Below, piece by piece: positions 1-8,325 of a DNA stretch of 64,000 nt. The stretch comes from Ectothiorhodospira mobilis. Lineage in GTDB: Bacteria; Pseudomonadota; Gammaproteobacteria; Ectothiorhodospirales; Ectothiorhodospiraceae. The translations under genes and the position numbers were made by a program. The stretch covers positions 41,662 through 105,661 of the forward strand of contig NZ_NRSK01000008.1 of NCBI RefSeq assembly GCF_016584115.1, in the 5' to 3' direction. Each line of letters begins with the position of its first letter. The stretch's first letter is position 1. The notes under the pieces are model-generated. The model saw only the letters and a list, made by a program, of their open reading frames with translations. It did not search any database and was not told where the DNA came from.

Positions 1-609
1 CCCCTGGCCGGTGCGCACACTGTTCACCCGGGCATTGAGCAGGGTCTGGGGCTGGACATTGCCGTCTTCCCCCTGGGCCTGGGCCCGGAATTCGTAGATC
101 CCCGCCGGGGCGCGCTCCCCGGTGTTGGTGGTCCCGTCCCAGTGGAAGGTACTCAGTCCTCCGGGCTGGGCCCCCAGGGGGATGCGCTTCACCAGACTGC
201 CGGCGGTGTCATAGACACCCACGGTGACATCCGAGGCGGAACGCTCCAGGTCCACCGCGCCTTCCACGCCCCCTTCCGAACCCAGGGTGGCCAGATCCAC
301 CGGCACCAGCACCTCCCGGTCCACCAGGCTGGCGGCCTGCAGGGTCTGGTTGGACTGCATGGAACCGGCGATCTCCTTGAAGGACTGCTGCATCTCGGTG
401 ATGCCGTTCACCGTGCTGAACTGGGCCATCTGCCCGAGGAAATCGGAACTCTCCATGGGCTTGAACGGATCCTGGTTCTTCATCTGGGTGATCATCATGT
501 TCAGAAAGTCCTTCTGACCCAGTTCCCCGCGGCTGTTCTTGGTCTCCTGTGCATCGGCGGAACCGGTGAGGCCCAGCCGCTGCAGTACACTTGGATCGAT
601 GGTGCTCAT
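1..609 (-). CDS. flgD: Flagellar hook-capping scaffold protein FlgD (C-terminus cut by window edge)
   Basis: FlgD caps the growing hook rod outside the cell and lets FlgE subunits assemble. The 203 residues present begin MSTIDPSVLQRLGL and contain the conserved FlgD N-terminal block (GQKDFLNMMITQMKNQDP, about residues 30-47) followed by the FlgN/Ig-like region with the GxxVxxxxLG and FHWDGTTNTG motifs. The gene lies 11 bp downstream of flgC on the same strand, the normal flgBCD order. The 3' end lies beyond base 1, so the C-terminus cannot be judged. The ATG at 607-609 is the first in frame after the flgC stop. Confidence 0.93.
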   Translation of the reverse strand, partial: MSTIDPSVLQRLGLTGSADAQETKNSRGELGQKDFLNMMITQMKNQDPFKPMESSDFLGQMAQFSTVNGITEMQQSFKEIAGSMQSNQTLQAASLVDREVLVPVDLATLGSEGGVEGAVDLERSASDVTVGVYDTAGSLVKRIPLGAQPGGLSTFHWDGTTNTGERAPAGIYEFRAQAQGEDGNVQPQTLLNARVNSVRTGQG

Positions 610-620
610 GTCGGTCTACC

Positions 621-1061
621 TCAGCCCTGTCCCATCTGCAGGGTGCGCAGGAGCAGTTGCTTGGTGGTATTCATCACCTCCACGTTGTTCTCGTAGCTGC
701 GGGAGGCGGAGATCATGTTGGCCATCTCATCCACCATGTTGACGTTGGGCATGTAGACATAGCCCTCGTCGTTGGCCTGGGGATGATGGGGCTCGTATTT
801 CAGGCGGGGCTCGGCATCGCTCTCCACGATGTCCACCACCCGCACCGAGGCGCTGGAGGGCTGGCTACTGCCCGCTCCGGCGCCGGCGCTCACCTGCTCC
901 ATCACCGCCTGGAACACCGGCTGCTTGGAACGGTACGCCCCCTCGGCGGTGGGACTGCCCACCTGGGCATTGGCCATGTTACTGGCGATGGTGTTGAGGC
1001 GCACCGACTGGGCGGCCATGGCCGACCCGGAAACGTCAAAGGCCTTGAACAGGTTGCTCAT
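621..1061 (-). CDS. flgC: Flagellar basal-body rod protein FlgC
   Basis: Proximal rod subunit of the flagellar basal body, exported by the flagellar type III system and assembled in the periplasm. The 146 residues match the usual FlgC length. The N-terminus (FDVSGSAMAAQSVRLNTIASNMANAQ) is the rod/hook family signature and the C-terminus (YVYMPNVNMVDEMANMISASRSYENNVEVMNTTK) is the matching C-terminal helix. It sits between flgB (18 bp upstream) and flgD (11 bp downstream) and is probably transcribed from the sigma-54 promoter before flgB. Confidence 0.96.
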   Translation of the reverse strand: MSNLFKAFDVSGSAMAAQSVRLNTIASNMANAQVGSPTAEGAYRSKQPVFQAVMEQVSAGAGAGSSQPSSASVRVVDIVESDAEPRLKYEPHHPQANDEGYVYMPNVNMVDEMANMISASRSYENNVEVMNTTKQLLLRTLQMGQG

Positions 1062-1079
1062 GATTCACTCCTCCACGGC

Positions 1080-1478
1080 CTACTGACCGCCCTTGAGGGC
1101 GTTCTTCAGACCGACAAACTTGTCACCGAGAAAGTCCAGGCTGGCCTGATACTGCACGGCGTTCTCCGCGAAGGCCGCCTGCTCCAGCTGGGGGTCCACC
1201 GTGTTGCCATCCAAAGACGGCTGGGTGGGGACGCGGTAGAGGGCCTCACCGGGACCGCCCTGCCCCTCGGCATGGATGTGGGTGGCATGGGTGGTACGCA
1301 GATGCAGGGCCCCCGAGGTATCCGCCTCCTCCAGGGCCTGGCGGAAATCCAGGTCCCGCGCCTTGTAGTGGGGGGTGTCGGCGTTGGCGATATTGGAGGA
1401 CAGCAGCTCCATGCGCCGGGAACGGACCTGCAGGGCCTGTTCATGGATGCCAAGGGCGTCTTGGAATGAAAGGGGCAT
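1080..1478 (-). CDS. flgB: Flagellar basal-body rod protein FlgB
   Basis: Rod subunit that joins the MS ring to the rest of the rod. The open frame runs further upstream, but the ATG at 1476-1478 (MPLSFQDALGIHEQAL) gives 132 residues, typical for FlgB, has GAGG 9 nt upstream, and lies just downstream of a sigma-54 promoter whose predicted start of transcription (about 1505) would exclude longer forms. Visible family motif: RRMELLSSNIANADTPHYKARDLDF near residues 22-46. First gene of flgBCD. Confidence 0.93.
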   Translation of the reverse strand: MPLSFQDALGIHEQALQVRSRRMELLSSNIANADTPHYKARDLDFRQALEEADTSGALHLRTTHATHIHAEGQGGPGEALYRVPTQPSLDGNTVDPQLEQAAFAENAVQYQASLDFLGDKFVGLKNALKGGQ

Positions 1479-1515
1479 GGTCTTCGACCTCAAGAATTCC
1501 TCTTGCCGATCGAAT

Positions 1516-1531
1516 TGCAAGCCCTGTGCCA
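1516..1531 (-). promoter_or_regulatory. Sigma-54 (RpoN) promoter of flgBCD
   Basis: Read on the minus strand the site is TGGCAC-N5-TTGCA, with the invariant GG and GC separated by exactly 10 bases. It lies about 40 bp upstream of the chosen flgB ATG. RpoN-dependent class II control of flgB operons is known for polar flagella of gammaproteobacteria; the assignment here is by sequence match only. Confidence 0.8.
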
Positions 1532-1691
1532 TCCCTTGGAATGGCTTATCGCTCAGTGACTTGAAGACTGGAAGGTGCCGATGGGAAGGCCCCATGCGGC
1601 AAACTTTCACCGCCGGGAACCGGGCACCGGGGAGGGAAAAGACGGATTCTTGACGGATTGCCGCGGAAGGCTGCGGGCGCGGGTGCCGTGG

Positions 1692-2534
1692 TCAGCGGTC
1701 CTTGTCCTTGAGGCGGTAGACCACGCCGGGATTGCAACGCACCATCTCGAAGGCATCGGAATAGTTGGTCATGGATTCCGAGGCCCCGAGGAAGAGATAG
1801 CCGCCGGGATTGAGCACCTGGGCGATGCGCTGCAGGATCAGCTTCTTGGATTCCACGGAGAAGTAGATCAGCACGTTACGGCAGAAGACGATATCGAACC
1901 GCCCCAGGGCCGTGTACTGGTCCAGCAGGTTGAACTCCCGGAAGCTCACCCGGTTACGGATCTCCGGGCGCACCTCCCAGCGGTCCCCCTTTTGCACAAA
2001 AAAACGGCTGCGCCGCTCCAGGGAGAGACCGCGGGCCACGGAAAGGGCGTCATAGGCGGCTTCCTTGGCATCGGCGAGCACGGCCGCGGAGATATCGGTC
2101 CCCAGGATCTGCACATCCCGCAGGGTTCCGGGATGGGCCTGGAGGTACTCACTGGTGGCCATGCTCACGGAGTAGGGTTCCTGGCCGGAGGAACAGGCGG
2201 CGCACCAGATGCGTACCGGGGCATTGCCCTTGCGGCGGGCCAGCTCGGGATAGACGCGGCTCTTGAGGATCTCGAAGGGGAAGACATCCCGGAACCAGTA
2301 GGTCTCATTGGTGGTCATCGCCTCGATGACCCGCTCCCGCAGGGCGGCATTACCCCCACGACGGAGCATCCGCAGCAGTTCGCTCACGGAATCCACGGAG
2401 AATTCCTTCATCAGCCGGGAGAGCCGACTGGTGACCAGGTAGTGCTTGTTATCCCCCAGGACGAGGCCGCAGGACCTCTCCAGGAATTTCCGGAAATCCT
2501 CGTAGTCCTGGGGCTCGATGGGGTTGGGGGTCAA
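1692..2534 (-). CDS. cheR: Chemotaxis protein methyltransferase CheR
   Basis: Transfers methyl groups from S-adenosylmethionine to glutamates of chemoreceptors for adaptation. The 280 residues show the N-terminal helical CheR domain (about 1-75), the TTNETYWFRD motif (about 85) and the SAM-binding fold with WCAACSSGQEPYS (about 120-133), then DIVFCRNVLIYFS (about 220-233). It follows cheV by 60 bp on the same strand, so the two are probably co-transcribed. This cheV-cheR pair beside flgA/flgB is the usual arrangement in pseudomonads and vibrios. Confidence 0.96.
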   Translation of the reverse strand: MTPNPIEPQDYEDFRKFLERSCGLVLGDNKHYLVTSRLSRLMKEFSVDSVSELLRMLRRGGNAALRERVIEAMTTNETYWFRDVFPFEILKSRVYPELARRKGNAPVRIWCAACSSGQEPYSVSMATSEYLQAHPGTLRDVQILGTDISAAVLADAKEAAYDALSVARGLSLERRSRFFVQKGDRWEVRPEIRNRVSFREFNLLDQYTALGRFDIVFCRNVLIYFSVESKKLILQRIAQVLNPGGYLFLGASESMTNYSDAFEMVRCNPGVVYRLKDKDR

Positions 2535-2594
2535 GGTGATCCTGCTTGTTCTGTTTGAAGGTTGCGGGCTCCGAGGGCAGCGCCCCGTCCGGCC

Positions 2595-3521
2595 TCAGGC
2601 GTCCGTTTCGCCCGAGCGCAGGCATTCCAGCACCGCCTCGGCCAGCTCATCCGGACTGAACTTGGGAAGGAACCGGTTGGCCCCGGCCCGTTTCACCAGA
2701 CTCTCATTGAAGGTCCCGCTCAGGGAAGAATGCAACAGGATATACACCCCCGACAACTCCGGGATGCGCCGTATTTCCGAGGAAAGGGTGTAGCCATCCA
2801 TCTCCGGCATCTCGATGTCCGAGATGACCATGCCGATCTGGTCATCGATGGGGCCCTGTTGGGCCATCTCCTGCAGGGCCTCCAGGGCCTGGCGTCCGTC
2901 GTTCACCACCACGGACTCCACCCCGATCTGCTCCAGGGCCCGCACCACCTGTTTGCGGGCCACCGCCGAGTCGTCCGCCACCAGGGCCCTGGGCACGCGC
3001 CCCCCCTCACCGGCCCGGGCCGCCAGGGACGCGTCCACATCCTTGGAGGGGCCGGTGACCATCTCCAGGACCTTCTCCACATCGATGATCTCCACCAGCC
3101 GATCATCCACCTGGGTGACGGCCGTCAGGAAACTGTCCTTGTGGGTCCCCCGCGGCGGCGGGCGGATCTGGTCCCAGTTCAGGTTGATGATGCGGTCCAC
3201 CCCGGCCACCAGCAGCCCCTGCACCGAGCGATTGAACTCGGTGAGGATGACAAAGCCCTTGTCGGGCTCCGGGGCGTTCATGCCGATGGCACGGGCCAGA
3301 TCCACCACCGAAACGGTCTGTCCGCGCAGGGTGGCCACACCCCGCACGATGGGATGGGCCCTGGGCATGCGACTCAGGGGAGGACAGGTGATGACCTCGC
3401 GCACCTTGAAGACATTGATGGCGAACATCTGTCGCGTTCCCAGGGAGAACAACAGCAGTTCCAGCCGGTTCTGCCCCACCATCTGGGTGCGGCGGTTGAC
3501 GTCTTCCAGAAGATCACTCAT
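2595..3521 (-). CDS. cheV: Chemotaxis coupling protein CheV (CheW domain plus receiver)
   Basis: CheV couples chemoreceptors to CheA and has a phosphorylatable receiver thought to aid adaptation. Residues about 1-165 form a CheW domain (LLLFSLGTRQMFAINVFKVREV; GVATLRGQTVSVVDLARAIG) and about 175-305 a receiver domain with the acceptor aspartate in VISDIEMPEMDGYTL and the conserved lysine in RFLPKFSPDEL. The length of 308 fits the family. A close sigma-28 promoter match lies about 80 bp upstream, so the gene is probably a late flagellar-class gene together with cheR. Confidence 0.95.
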   Translation of the reverse strand: MSDLLEDVNRRTQMVGQNRLELLLFSLGTRQMFAINVFKVREVITCPPLSRMPRAHPIVRGVATLRGQTVSVVDLARAIGMNAPEPDKGFVILTEFNRSVQGLLVAGVDRIINLNWDQIRPPPRGTHKDSFLTAVTQVDDRLVEIIDVEKVLEMVTGPSKDVDASLAARAGEGGRVPRALVADDSAVARKQVVRALEQIGVESVVVNDGRQALEALQEMAQQGPIDDQIGMVISDIEMPEMDGYTLSSEIRRIPELSGVYILLHSSLSGTFNESLVKRAGANRFLPKFSPDELAEAVLECLRSGETDA

Positions 3522-3537
3522 CGGCCCCTCCCGCGGA

Positions 3538-3563
3538 CACCCGGGATCCGCGGTTCCCGGGTG
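3538..3563. repeat. 9-bp perfect inverted repeat in the cheV leader
   Basis: CACCCGGGA and TCCCGGGTG are separated by 8 bases, 17 bp upstream of the cheV ATG. In the cheV transcript it would form a strong hairpin just before the ribosome-binding region. No T-run follows, so it is not a standard terminator; its role is unknown. Confidence 0.5.
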
Positions 3564-3595
3564 ATGATCGCCCCGTGTGCAGGGGCTGACCGGTT

Positions 3596-3622
3596 GTATC
3601 GGCGGATCCCCCGGGTCCTTGA
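3596..3622 (-). promoter_or_regulatory. Sigma-28 (FliA) promoter of cheV-cheR
   Basis: On the minus strand TCAA-N15-GCCGATAC, against the enterobacterial consensus TAAA-N15-GCCGATAA. The -10 element matches 7 of 8. Predicted start of transcription is about 70 bp upstream of cheV. It lies next to, and divergent from, the sigma-54 site of flgA. Confidence 0.65.
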
Positions 3623-3631
3623 CCCTGAATC

Positions 3632-3647
3632 CGGCATCAATATTGCA
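3632..3647 (+). promoter_or_regulatory. Sigma-54 promoter of flgA
   Basis: CGGCAT-N5-TTGCA with the GG and GC dinucleotides exactly 10 bases apart (GG 3633-3634, GC 3645-3646), about 95 bp upstream of the flgA ATG. The -24 box has two mismatches to TGGCAC outside the invariant GG, so this is weaker than the flgB site. Confidence 0.6.
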
Positions 3648-3742
3648 AAACCTTCGAAAACGGATCGGGCGCGCCGGTTTCCCGTCACCCCGGAGAACAC
3701 CACCGCCCTGCGGATTCGCGAACCCTTGTTGCGAGGTCTATT

Positions 3743-4483
3743 ATGAAACAACAGCGCGTCCCTTGCCGCCAGGGATTCTTTCTCGCCCTGATCCTCGTGC
3801 TGCTGTCGCCGACGGCCGGATCCGCCGCCGGGAACGCTCCGGGGATCCAGGATCATGCCGCCATTCAGGCGGCGGCACGGGCGTACCTGCAGGAAGTGGC
3901 GCAGGATCACCACGGCGCGGGGGTACAGGTCCGGGTCGTGCCCGGCCGTCTCGACCCGCGACTGCGCCTCAGGGCCTGCGGCGAACCCCTGCAGGCGAGC
4001 CTTCCCCCCGGGGCCCGCCTCATGGGCAACACCACGGTGGGCGTACGCTGTGGCGGGCCGGCCCCATGGCGCCTGTTCGTCCCCATGGAGGTCCGGGTCT
4101 CCGGGGAGGTGCTGGTGAGCCGTCGCCCACTGCCCCGGGACACGGTCCTTTCCCGGGACGACGTTCGCCTGGAACGCCGCGACCTGGACGGCCTGCACAG
4201 CGGCTATCTCGTGGACCCGCAGCGGGTCCAGGGCATGGTGCTGAGACGCTCCCTGCAGGCGGGTACGGTGCTCACACCGCAGCTGGTGGAGCCACGGCAA
4301 CTGGTGCACCGGGGACAGAAGGTGACCCTCATGGCCCAAAACCCTGCGATCAGCGTGCGCGTCCGCGGAGAGGCCCTGGGGGATGGCGCCTATGGTGAAC
4401 GGGTGCGGGTGCGCAATCTCTCCTCCGGCCGGGTGGTGGAGGGACGGGTACTGTCCAGCGGGGTCGTGGGTGTTACGATGTGA
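3743..4483 (+). CDS. flgA: Flagellar P-ring assembly chaperone FlgA
   Basis: Periplasmic chaperone required to build the FlgI P ring. The 246 residues begin with a signal peptide (RQGFFLALILVLLSPTAGSAAG, cleavage near residue 28-30). The C-terminal half is the SAF/ChapFlgA domain with the typical repeats VLVSRRPLPRDTVLSRDDV, GMVLRRSLQAGTVLT and a closing VSGVVGVTM-like strand. The ATG has GAGG 7 nt upstream. It is followed by flgM and flgN and preceded by a sigma-54 type promoter. Confidence 0.94.
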   Translation: MKQQRVPCRQGFFLALILVLLSPTAGSAAGNAPGIQDHAAIQAAARAYLQEVAQDHHGAGVQVRVVPGRLDPRLRLRACGEPLQASLPPGARLMGNTTVGVRCGGPAPWRLFVPMEVRVSGEVLVSRRPLPRDTVLSRDDVRLERRDLDGLHSGYLVDPQRVQGMVLRRSLQAGTVLTPQLVEPRQLVHRGQKVTLMAQNPAISVRVRGEALGDGAYGERVRVRNLSSGRVVEGRVLSSGVVGVTM

Positions 4484-4504
4484 CGTGCATCCCACGGCAT
4501 TTCC

Positions 4505-4531
4505 TAAAGGAAGCGGCCCCCATGCCGATAA
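4505..4531 (+). promoter_or_regulatory. Sigma-28 (FliA) promoter of flgM
   Basis: TAAA (4505-4508), 15 bases, then GCCGATAA (4524-4531): an exact match to the consensus. It lies about 44 bp upstream of the flgM ATG, giving flgM-flgN an autoregulated FliA promoter as in other flagellar systems. Confidence 0.88.
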
Positions 4532-4574
4532 AGGCCATAGTGAACGCCTTGAATTGTTTTTGCGAGGAATGGAA

Positions 4575-4883
4575 ATGTCCATCGAAATCAAAAACCTGAA
4601 CCAGCCCCAGGCGCGGGGTGCGGGGGATGCCCGCAACACCCCCGAAGCGCCCCGGGGTGGCCGGGGGAATGCGGGGGGCAGCACCCCCGCGGGTCCCGGC
4701 GACAAGGTCACCCTGACGGAGACGGCCCGCCGTCTGAGCGATCTGGAACAGAGCGCCACCGCCCAGCCGGAGGTGAACAGCGAGCGCGTGGAGGCCCTGC
4801 GCCAGGCCATCGCCGAAGGGCGCTACGAAGTGGACGCCCGCGCAGTGGCGGAAAAGATCATGAACGCCGAGCGGATGATCTGA
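4575..4883 (+). CDS. flgM: Anti-sigma-28 factor FlgM
   Basis: Holds sigma-28 (FliA) inactive until the hook is complete, then is exported through the flagellum. The 102 residues (MSIEIKNLNQPQ...) show the expected disordered, Gly/Pro-rich first half and the helical C-terminal sigma-binding part (VNSERVEALRQAIAEGRYEVDARAVAEKIM). The ATG at 4575 is preferred over the one at 4569 because GAGG at 4564-4567 is then 7 nt away. Sits between flgA and flgN behind a perfect FliA promoter. Confidence 0.93.
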   Translation: MSIEIKNLNQPQARGAGDARNTPEAPRGGRGNAGGSTPAGPGDKVTLTETARRLSDLEQSATAQPEVNSERVEALRQAIAEGRYEVDARAVAEKIMNAERMI

Positions 4884-4886
4884 TCC

Positions 4887-5372
4887 ATGGGCGCCGAAAC
4901 CCTCCCCCAGCGGCTGGAGCGGATCCTGGGCGACTCGCTGCGTCACGCGGGTGCCCTGGAATCCGCCCTGCAGCGTGAAAGCGCGGCCCTCTCGAGCCGC
5001 GACCTGGACGGGATGGACGCCGCCGTGACCGAGAAACAGGAACGGGTACGGCAGCTGGAGGCCCTGACCCAGGAGCAGACCCAATTGCTCGCCCGGGAGG
5101 GGTACAGCGCCGACGCCCAGGGCATGGAACGCTGCCTGCGGGACTGGGACGAGGAAGGGGTCCTGCAGCCCCTGTGGCAACGCCTGACGGAGATCATGCA
5201 TCACTGCCGGCAACTGAACCAGGTGAACGGGGGCGTGGTGGAAACCGCCCGACGCCGCGTGGATCAGGCCATCCACATCCTGCGCAGCGGCGGCGATACC
5301 CGCACCGAACTCTACGACCCCCGGGGGCGCACCTTCTCCACCGCCTCCTCCCAGAGCATCACCAAGGCCTGA
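4887..5372 (+). CDS. flgN: Flagellar export chaperone FlgN
   Basis: Cytoplasmic chaperone for the hook-filament junction proteins FlgK and FlgL. The 161 residues are almost wholly helical and charged (LEALTQEQTQLLAREG near residue 50-65), as in FlgN/FlgT-type chaperones, and the position 3 bp after flgM is diagnostic. The tail is Ser/Thr rich. Family recognition rests on the context as much as on sequence. Confidence 0.88.
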   Translation: MGAETLPQRLERILGDSLRHAGALESALQRESAALSSRDLDGMDAAVTEKQERVRQLEALTQEQTQLLAREGYSADAQGMERCLRDWDEEGVLQPLWQRLTEIMHHCRQLNQVNGGVVETARRRVDQAIHILRSGGDTRTELYDPRGRTFSTASSQSITKA

Positions 5373-5385
5373 TCCCCCTCCCCTT

Positions 5386-5429
5386 CCCGTTCCATGTGCT
5401 AACCTTATTACAGGAGCACATGGAACGGG
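5386..5429. repeat. 15-bp perfect inverted repeat after flgN
   Basis: Arms at 5386-5400 and 5415-5429 (CCCGTTCCATGTGCT and its complement) are perfectly complementary with a 14-base loop, 13 bp after the flgN stop. No T-run follows on either strand. It may act as a rho-independent-like terminator or 3' stabiliser of the flgM-flgN message, or be a regulatory palindrome for the downstream PilZ gene. Confidence 0.6.
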
Positions 5430-5545
5430 CCGGCATGTCCGGGTGAGTGCGCGTACGCTTCGAACCCCCGAAGCGCATTGGCCTACGGCCATCGATGGCC
5501 CATCCCACCCGGGCCACGGCCCGAGCAATCGAGAGGTCCGGTGCC

Positions 5546-6280
5546 ATGCTACAGACCCCGACGGCCGATCCGGGCACCCCGCCCAGCAAACATGGGCACC
5601 CCCATGGGGAACCCGATACCATCCTCATCCGACTGCGCGAACTGGAGGCCCGGCAAACGTCCCTGCACGTGCGCCTGGACAGCGAGCCGGAATTCTTCTC
5701 CACCCGGCTGCTCCGCCTGGACCCCGGACACGGTTGGCTCTTCCTCGAGGAACTGACCCCCTACCAGGGGCATCTGCGGGTCGCCCCCGGGCGGATCATG
5801 CAGATCTACACCACGATCGATGGCCGCCCCCTGCACTTCCAAAGTCCGGTCCTGCACACCGGCGAGCATGACGATGCCGCCTTCTATGTGGTGGCGATCC
5901 CCGAGACGATGGACGAAGCACAAAAACGTCTCCATTTCCGCACCCATATGGCCGGGCGGTCCCCGGTGGAGCTGACCGTGCAGGACCGGGACGGCAGCGA
6001 ATACCCCGGCTATCTGGATGACCTGTCCCTGGGAGGGCTGCGCGCCCTGCTCCCCGGCGAGCCCCCCGTGGGTCGTGGAGACCTGCTTCAGGTGAAAGAC
6101 CTGGCCCTACCCGGAGAACCCCCCATCACCTGCGGCCTCCAGGTGCGCTTCGCCCGGCAGGATGCGCACAGGGGGGGGATGCTGCTGGGCGGGCGCTTCT
6201 TCGATCTGGAGGAAGCGGAGGCGCAGCGCCTCCTGAGGGTCCTCCTGCGTCTGGAGCGGGAACACCATCAGGCGGGCTGA
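5546..6280 (+). CDS. ycgR: YcgR-type flagellar brake protein (PilZ domain)
   Basis: c-di-GMP receptor expected to slow or bias the flagellar motor when c-di-GMP is high. From the ATG at 5546 (GAGAGG 9 nt upstream) it has 244 residues, the length of E. coli YcgR. An N-terminal YcgR domain (about 25-120) is followed by a PilZ domain with both nucleotide motifs: RLHFR (RxxxR) and DDLSLGG (DxSxxG). Its 3' end overlaps the convergent kinase gene by 13 bp. Placement at the end of the flgM-flgN block supports a motility role. Confidence 0.9.
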   Translation: MLQTPTADPGTPPSKHGHPHGEPDTILIRLRELEARQTSLHVRLDSEPEFFSTRLLRLDPGHGWLFLEELTPYQGHLRVAPGRIMQIYTTIDGRPLHFQSPVLHTGEHDDAAFYVVAIPETMDEAQKRLHFRTHMAGRSPVELTVQDRDGSEYPGYLDDLSLGGLRALLPGEPPVGRGDLLQVKDLALPGEPPITCGLQVRFARQDAHRGGMLLGGRFFDLEEAEAQRLLRVLLRLEREHHQAG

Positions 6281-8325
6281 TCCGGGAAGCCCCTCCGGGC
6301 CCCAGCGGCGGACGCCATGCGCGTATCCACCGCCCCCAGGAAACGCTCCAGATCCAGGGGCTTGGTCAGGTAATCATCGAATCCGGCACGACGGCCCCGT
6401 TCCACGTCCCGCTCCGTGGCATTGGCGGTGAGGGCCACCACGGGGATGGCGGCCGTTGTGGGATTCCCGCGCAGTTGCTCCAGTACCTGATAGCCGTTCA
6501 GACCCGGCATATTGATATCCAGGACGATGAGATCCGGGCGGTGCACCCCGGCCAGTTCCAGCCCCAGGCCGGCCGAGGGGGCGCTGATCACCCGCACTGC
6601 GGGGCGGCGGCTCAGGGCCTGTTCCACCAGACGCAGATTCGAGGGATTGTCATCCACGTGCAGGAGGGTGAAGGGCCACGGTTCCGGCCTGGGCCGCTCA
6701 GAGGCCCCCCCATCCCCCGGCTGTGACGCCACAGTGGATAATGTGCCCTGGCGCAGCTCGAACCAGAAGCAACTCCCTCCACCCTCCACCGCCTCATGGC
6801 CCATGCCCCCCCGCATCAACCCCACCAGGCGTTGGGAGATGGCCAGACCGATGCCCGTCCCCTCCGAACCGGGATGGGTCTGTTCATGCAGCCGGGAAAA
6901 GGGTTTGAACAGTTCCTCCCGCAGGCCCTCGGGGATACCGGCACCGGTATCCCGCACCTGCACCCGCACGGCGTCGGCCCCGGTGAACTCCTGCCGGACC
7001 TGTACCCACCCGCCGGGCCGGTTGTACTTGATGGCGTTGGAGATCAGATTGATCAGCACCTGTTTGAGACGGATCCGATCCGCCACCAGCACGGCGTCCA
7101 GGGTGTGCACCTGCAGATCCACCCGCGCCTCCCGGGCCAGGGGGGCCAGCAGCGTGAAGCACTCGTCCACCACCTCGGCCAGCGGCACCGGCTCCATGGA
7201 CAACTCCAGGTGTCCGGACTCCACCCGGGAGAGATCCAGCACCTCGTTGATCAGATCCAGCAGATGCCGACCGCCGCGGAGGATCTCATGGACATGGGCC
7301 CGCTGTTCGCCCCCCAGCGCCGGATCCGCCTCCAGCAACTGGGAGAACCCCAGGACGGCGTTCATGGGGGTGCGCAGCTCGTGACTCATGCGGGAAAGGA
7401 ACTCCGATTTGGCGCGGCTGGCCCGCTCCGCTTCCTCCTTGGCGTGCATCCACTGGCATACCGCCTTGTGACGCCCCTCCTCAGCGCTCAGGGCCGCCGC
7501 CAGGATGCCCACCACCCGCCGGTCCTCCTCCGTGGGGGTGTACTCGCTGCGGAACACCACACACAGGGAACCCACCGGGGTGTCGCCACAACGCACCACA
7601 TGGCCGAGGTAGGCCCTCAGGTCATAACGGCGCACATAGGGATCAGTTCGGGCATAGCAGGTCCGGGCCAGATCGGGGGCGACATAGAGATCCCCGTGGA
7701 CACCACGGATCATGTCGTAGCAGACATGCCCCTCGGGCTCGTCCTCGGTGGGCATGTCCTCCGGGGTCCGCCAGCCCCCGAGGGCGCAGAGCCGATCCCC
7801 CTCCAGCCGGTGGTAGATGGCGGCGTCGCTCTCCAGGAGTTCGCCGCAGACCCGGGTGATACTCGCGATGTTGTCACGATAATCAGGCCCCAGACGGGCC
7901 AGACAATCGTTCAGACGCATCAGGCGCGCCTCGGTGCGCTTGCGTCTCCCCAGATCCCGCAGGATCCCCACGGCGTGCCAGCCCTCCTCGGAGGGGAAGG
8001 CGGACAGGGACAGCTCCATGATCATGAATGAACCGTCCCGATGCCGGGCCTGCACCTCCACCGTACGGCCCACGCTGGCGCCGGTGCCGCCCCGAAAGAA
8101 GCGCTCCAGGGAGGTTTGCATGCCATCGGAGACCCCATGGGGCGTGATGCAGGCGTGGAGTTCCCGGCCCAGGACCTCCTCGGCCCGGTACCCCAGCAGG
8201 GATTCAGCGGCAGGATTCCAGAAGGCGATGCGTCCGTGGGCATCCATCATGACGATGGCATCCCGGGCCGCCGAGGTGATGGCGGTGACCAGGGCCTGGG
8301 GGGACTGATCCAGCGAAGAGGCCAT
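6268..8325 (-). CDS. Hybrid sensor histidine kinase (PAS-GAF-HisKA-HATPase-REC)
   Basis: From the ATG at 8323-8325 it has 685 residues, no membrane segments. In order: PAS (about 8-130; FWNPAAESLLGY), GAF (about 150-300, with scattered Cys and His), HisKA with phospho-acceptor SHELRTPMNAVLGFSQLLE (about 335-353), HATPase with NLISNAIKYN, DTGAGIP and GTGIGLAIS, and a C-terminal receiver with acceptor aspartate in DLIVLDINMPGLNGYQ and the lysine in YLTKPLD. It is a cytoplasmic hybrid kinase of unknown signal. The frame stays open to 8577, but that part reads unlike protein; the start is uncertain because the ribosome site is weak. Confidence 0.88.
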   Translation of the reverse strand: MASSLDQSPQALVTAITSAARDAIVMMDAHGRIAFWNPAAESLLGYRAEEVLGRELHACITPHGVSDGMQTSLERFFRGGTGASVGRTVEVQARHRDGSFMIMELSLSAFPSEEGWHAVGILRDLGRRKRTEARLMRLNDCLARLGPDYRDNIASITRVCGELLESDAAIYHRLEGDRLCALGGWRTPEDMPTEDEPEGHVCYDMIRGVHGDLYVAPDLARTCYARTDPYVRRYDLRAYLGHVVRCGDTPVGSLCVVFRSEYTPTEEDRRVVGILAAALSAEEGRHKAVCQWMHAKEEAERASRAKSEFLSRMSHELRTPMNAVLGFSQLLEADPALGGEQRAHVHEILRGGRHLLDLINEVLDLSRVESGHLELSMEPVPLAEVVDECFTLLAPLAREARVDLQVHTLDAVLVADRIRLKQVLINLISNAIKYNRPGGWVQVRQEFTGADAVRVQVRDTGAGIPEGLREELFKPFSRLHEQTHPGSEGTGIGLAISQRLVGLMRGGMGHEAVEGGGSCFWFELRQGTLSTVASQPGDGGASERPRPEPWPFTLLHVDDNPSNLRLVEQALSRRPAVRVISAPSAGLGLELAGVHRPDLIVLDINMPGLNGYQVLEQLRGNPTTAAIPVVALTANATERDVERGRRAGFDDYLTKPLDLERFLGAVDTRMASAAGARRGFPDQPA

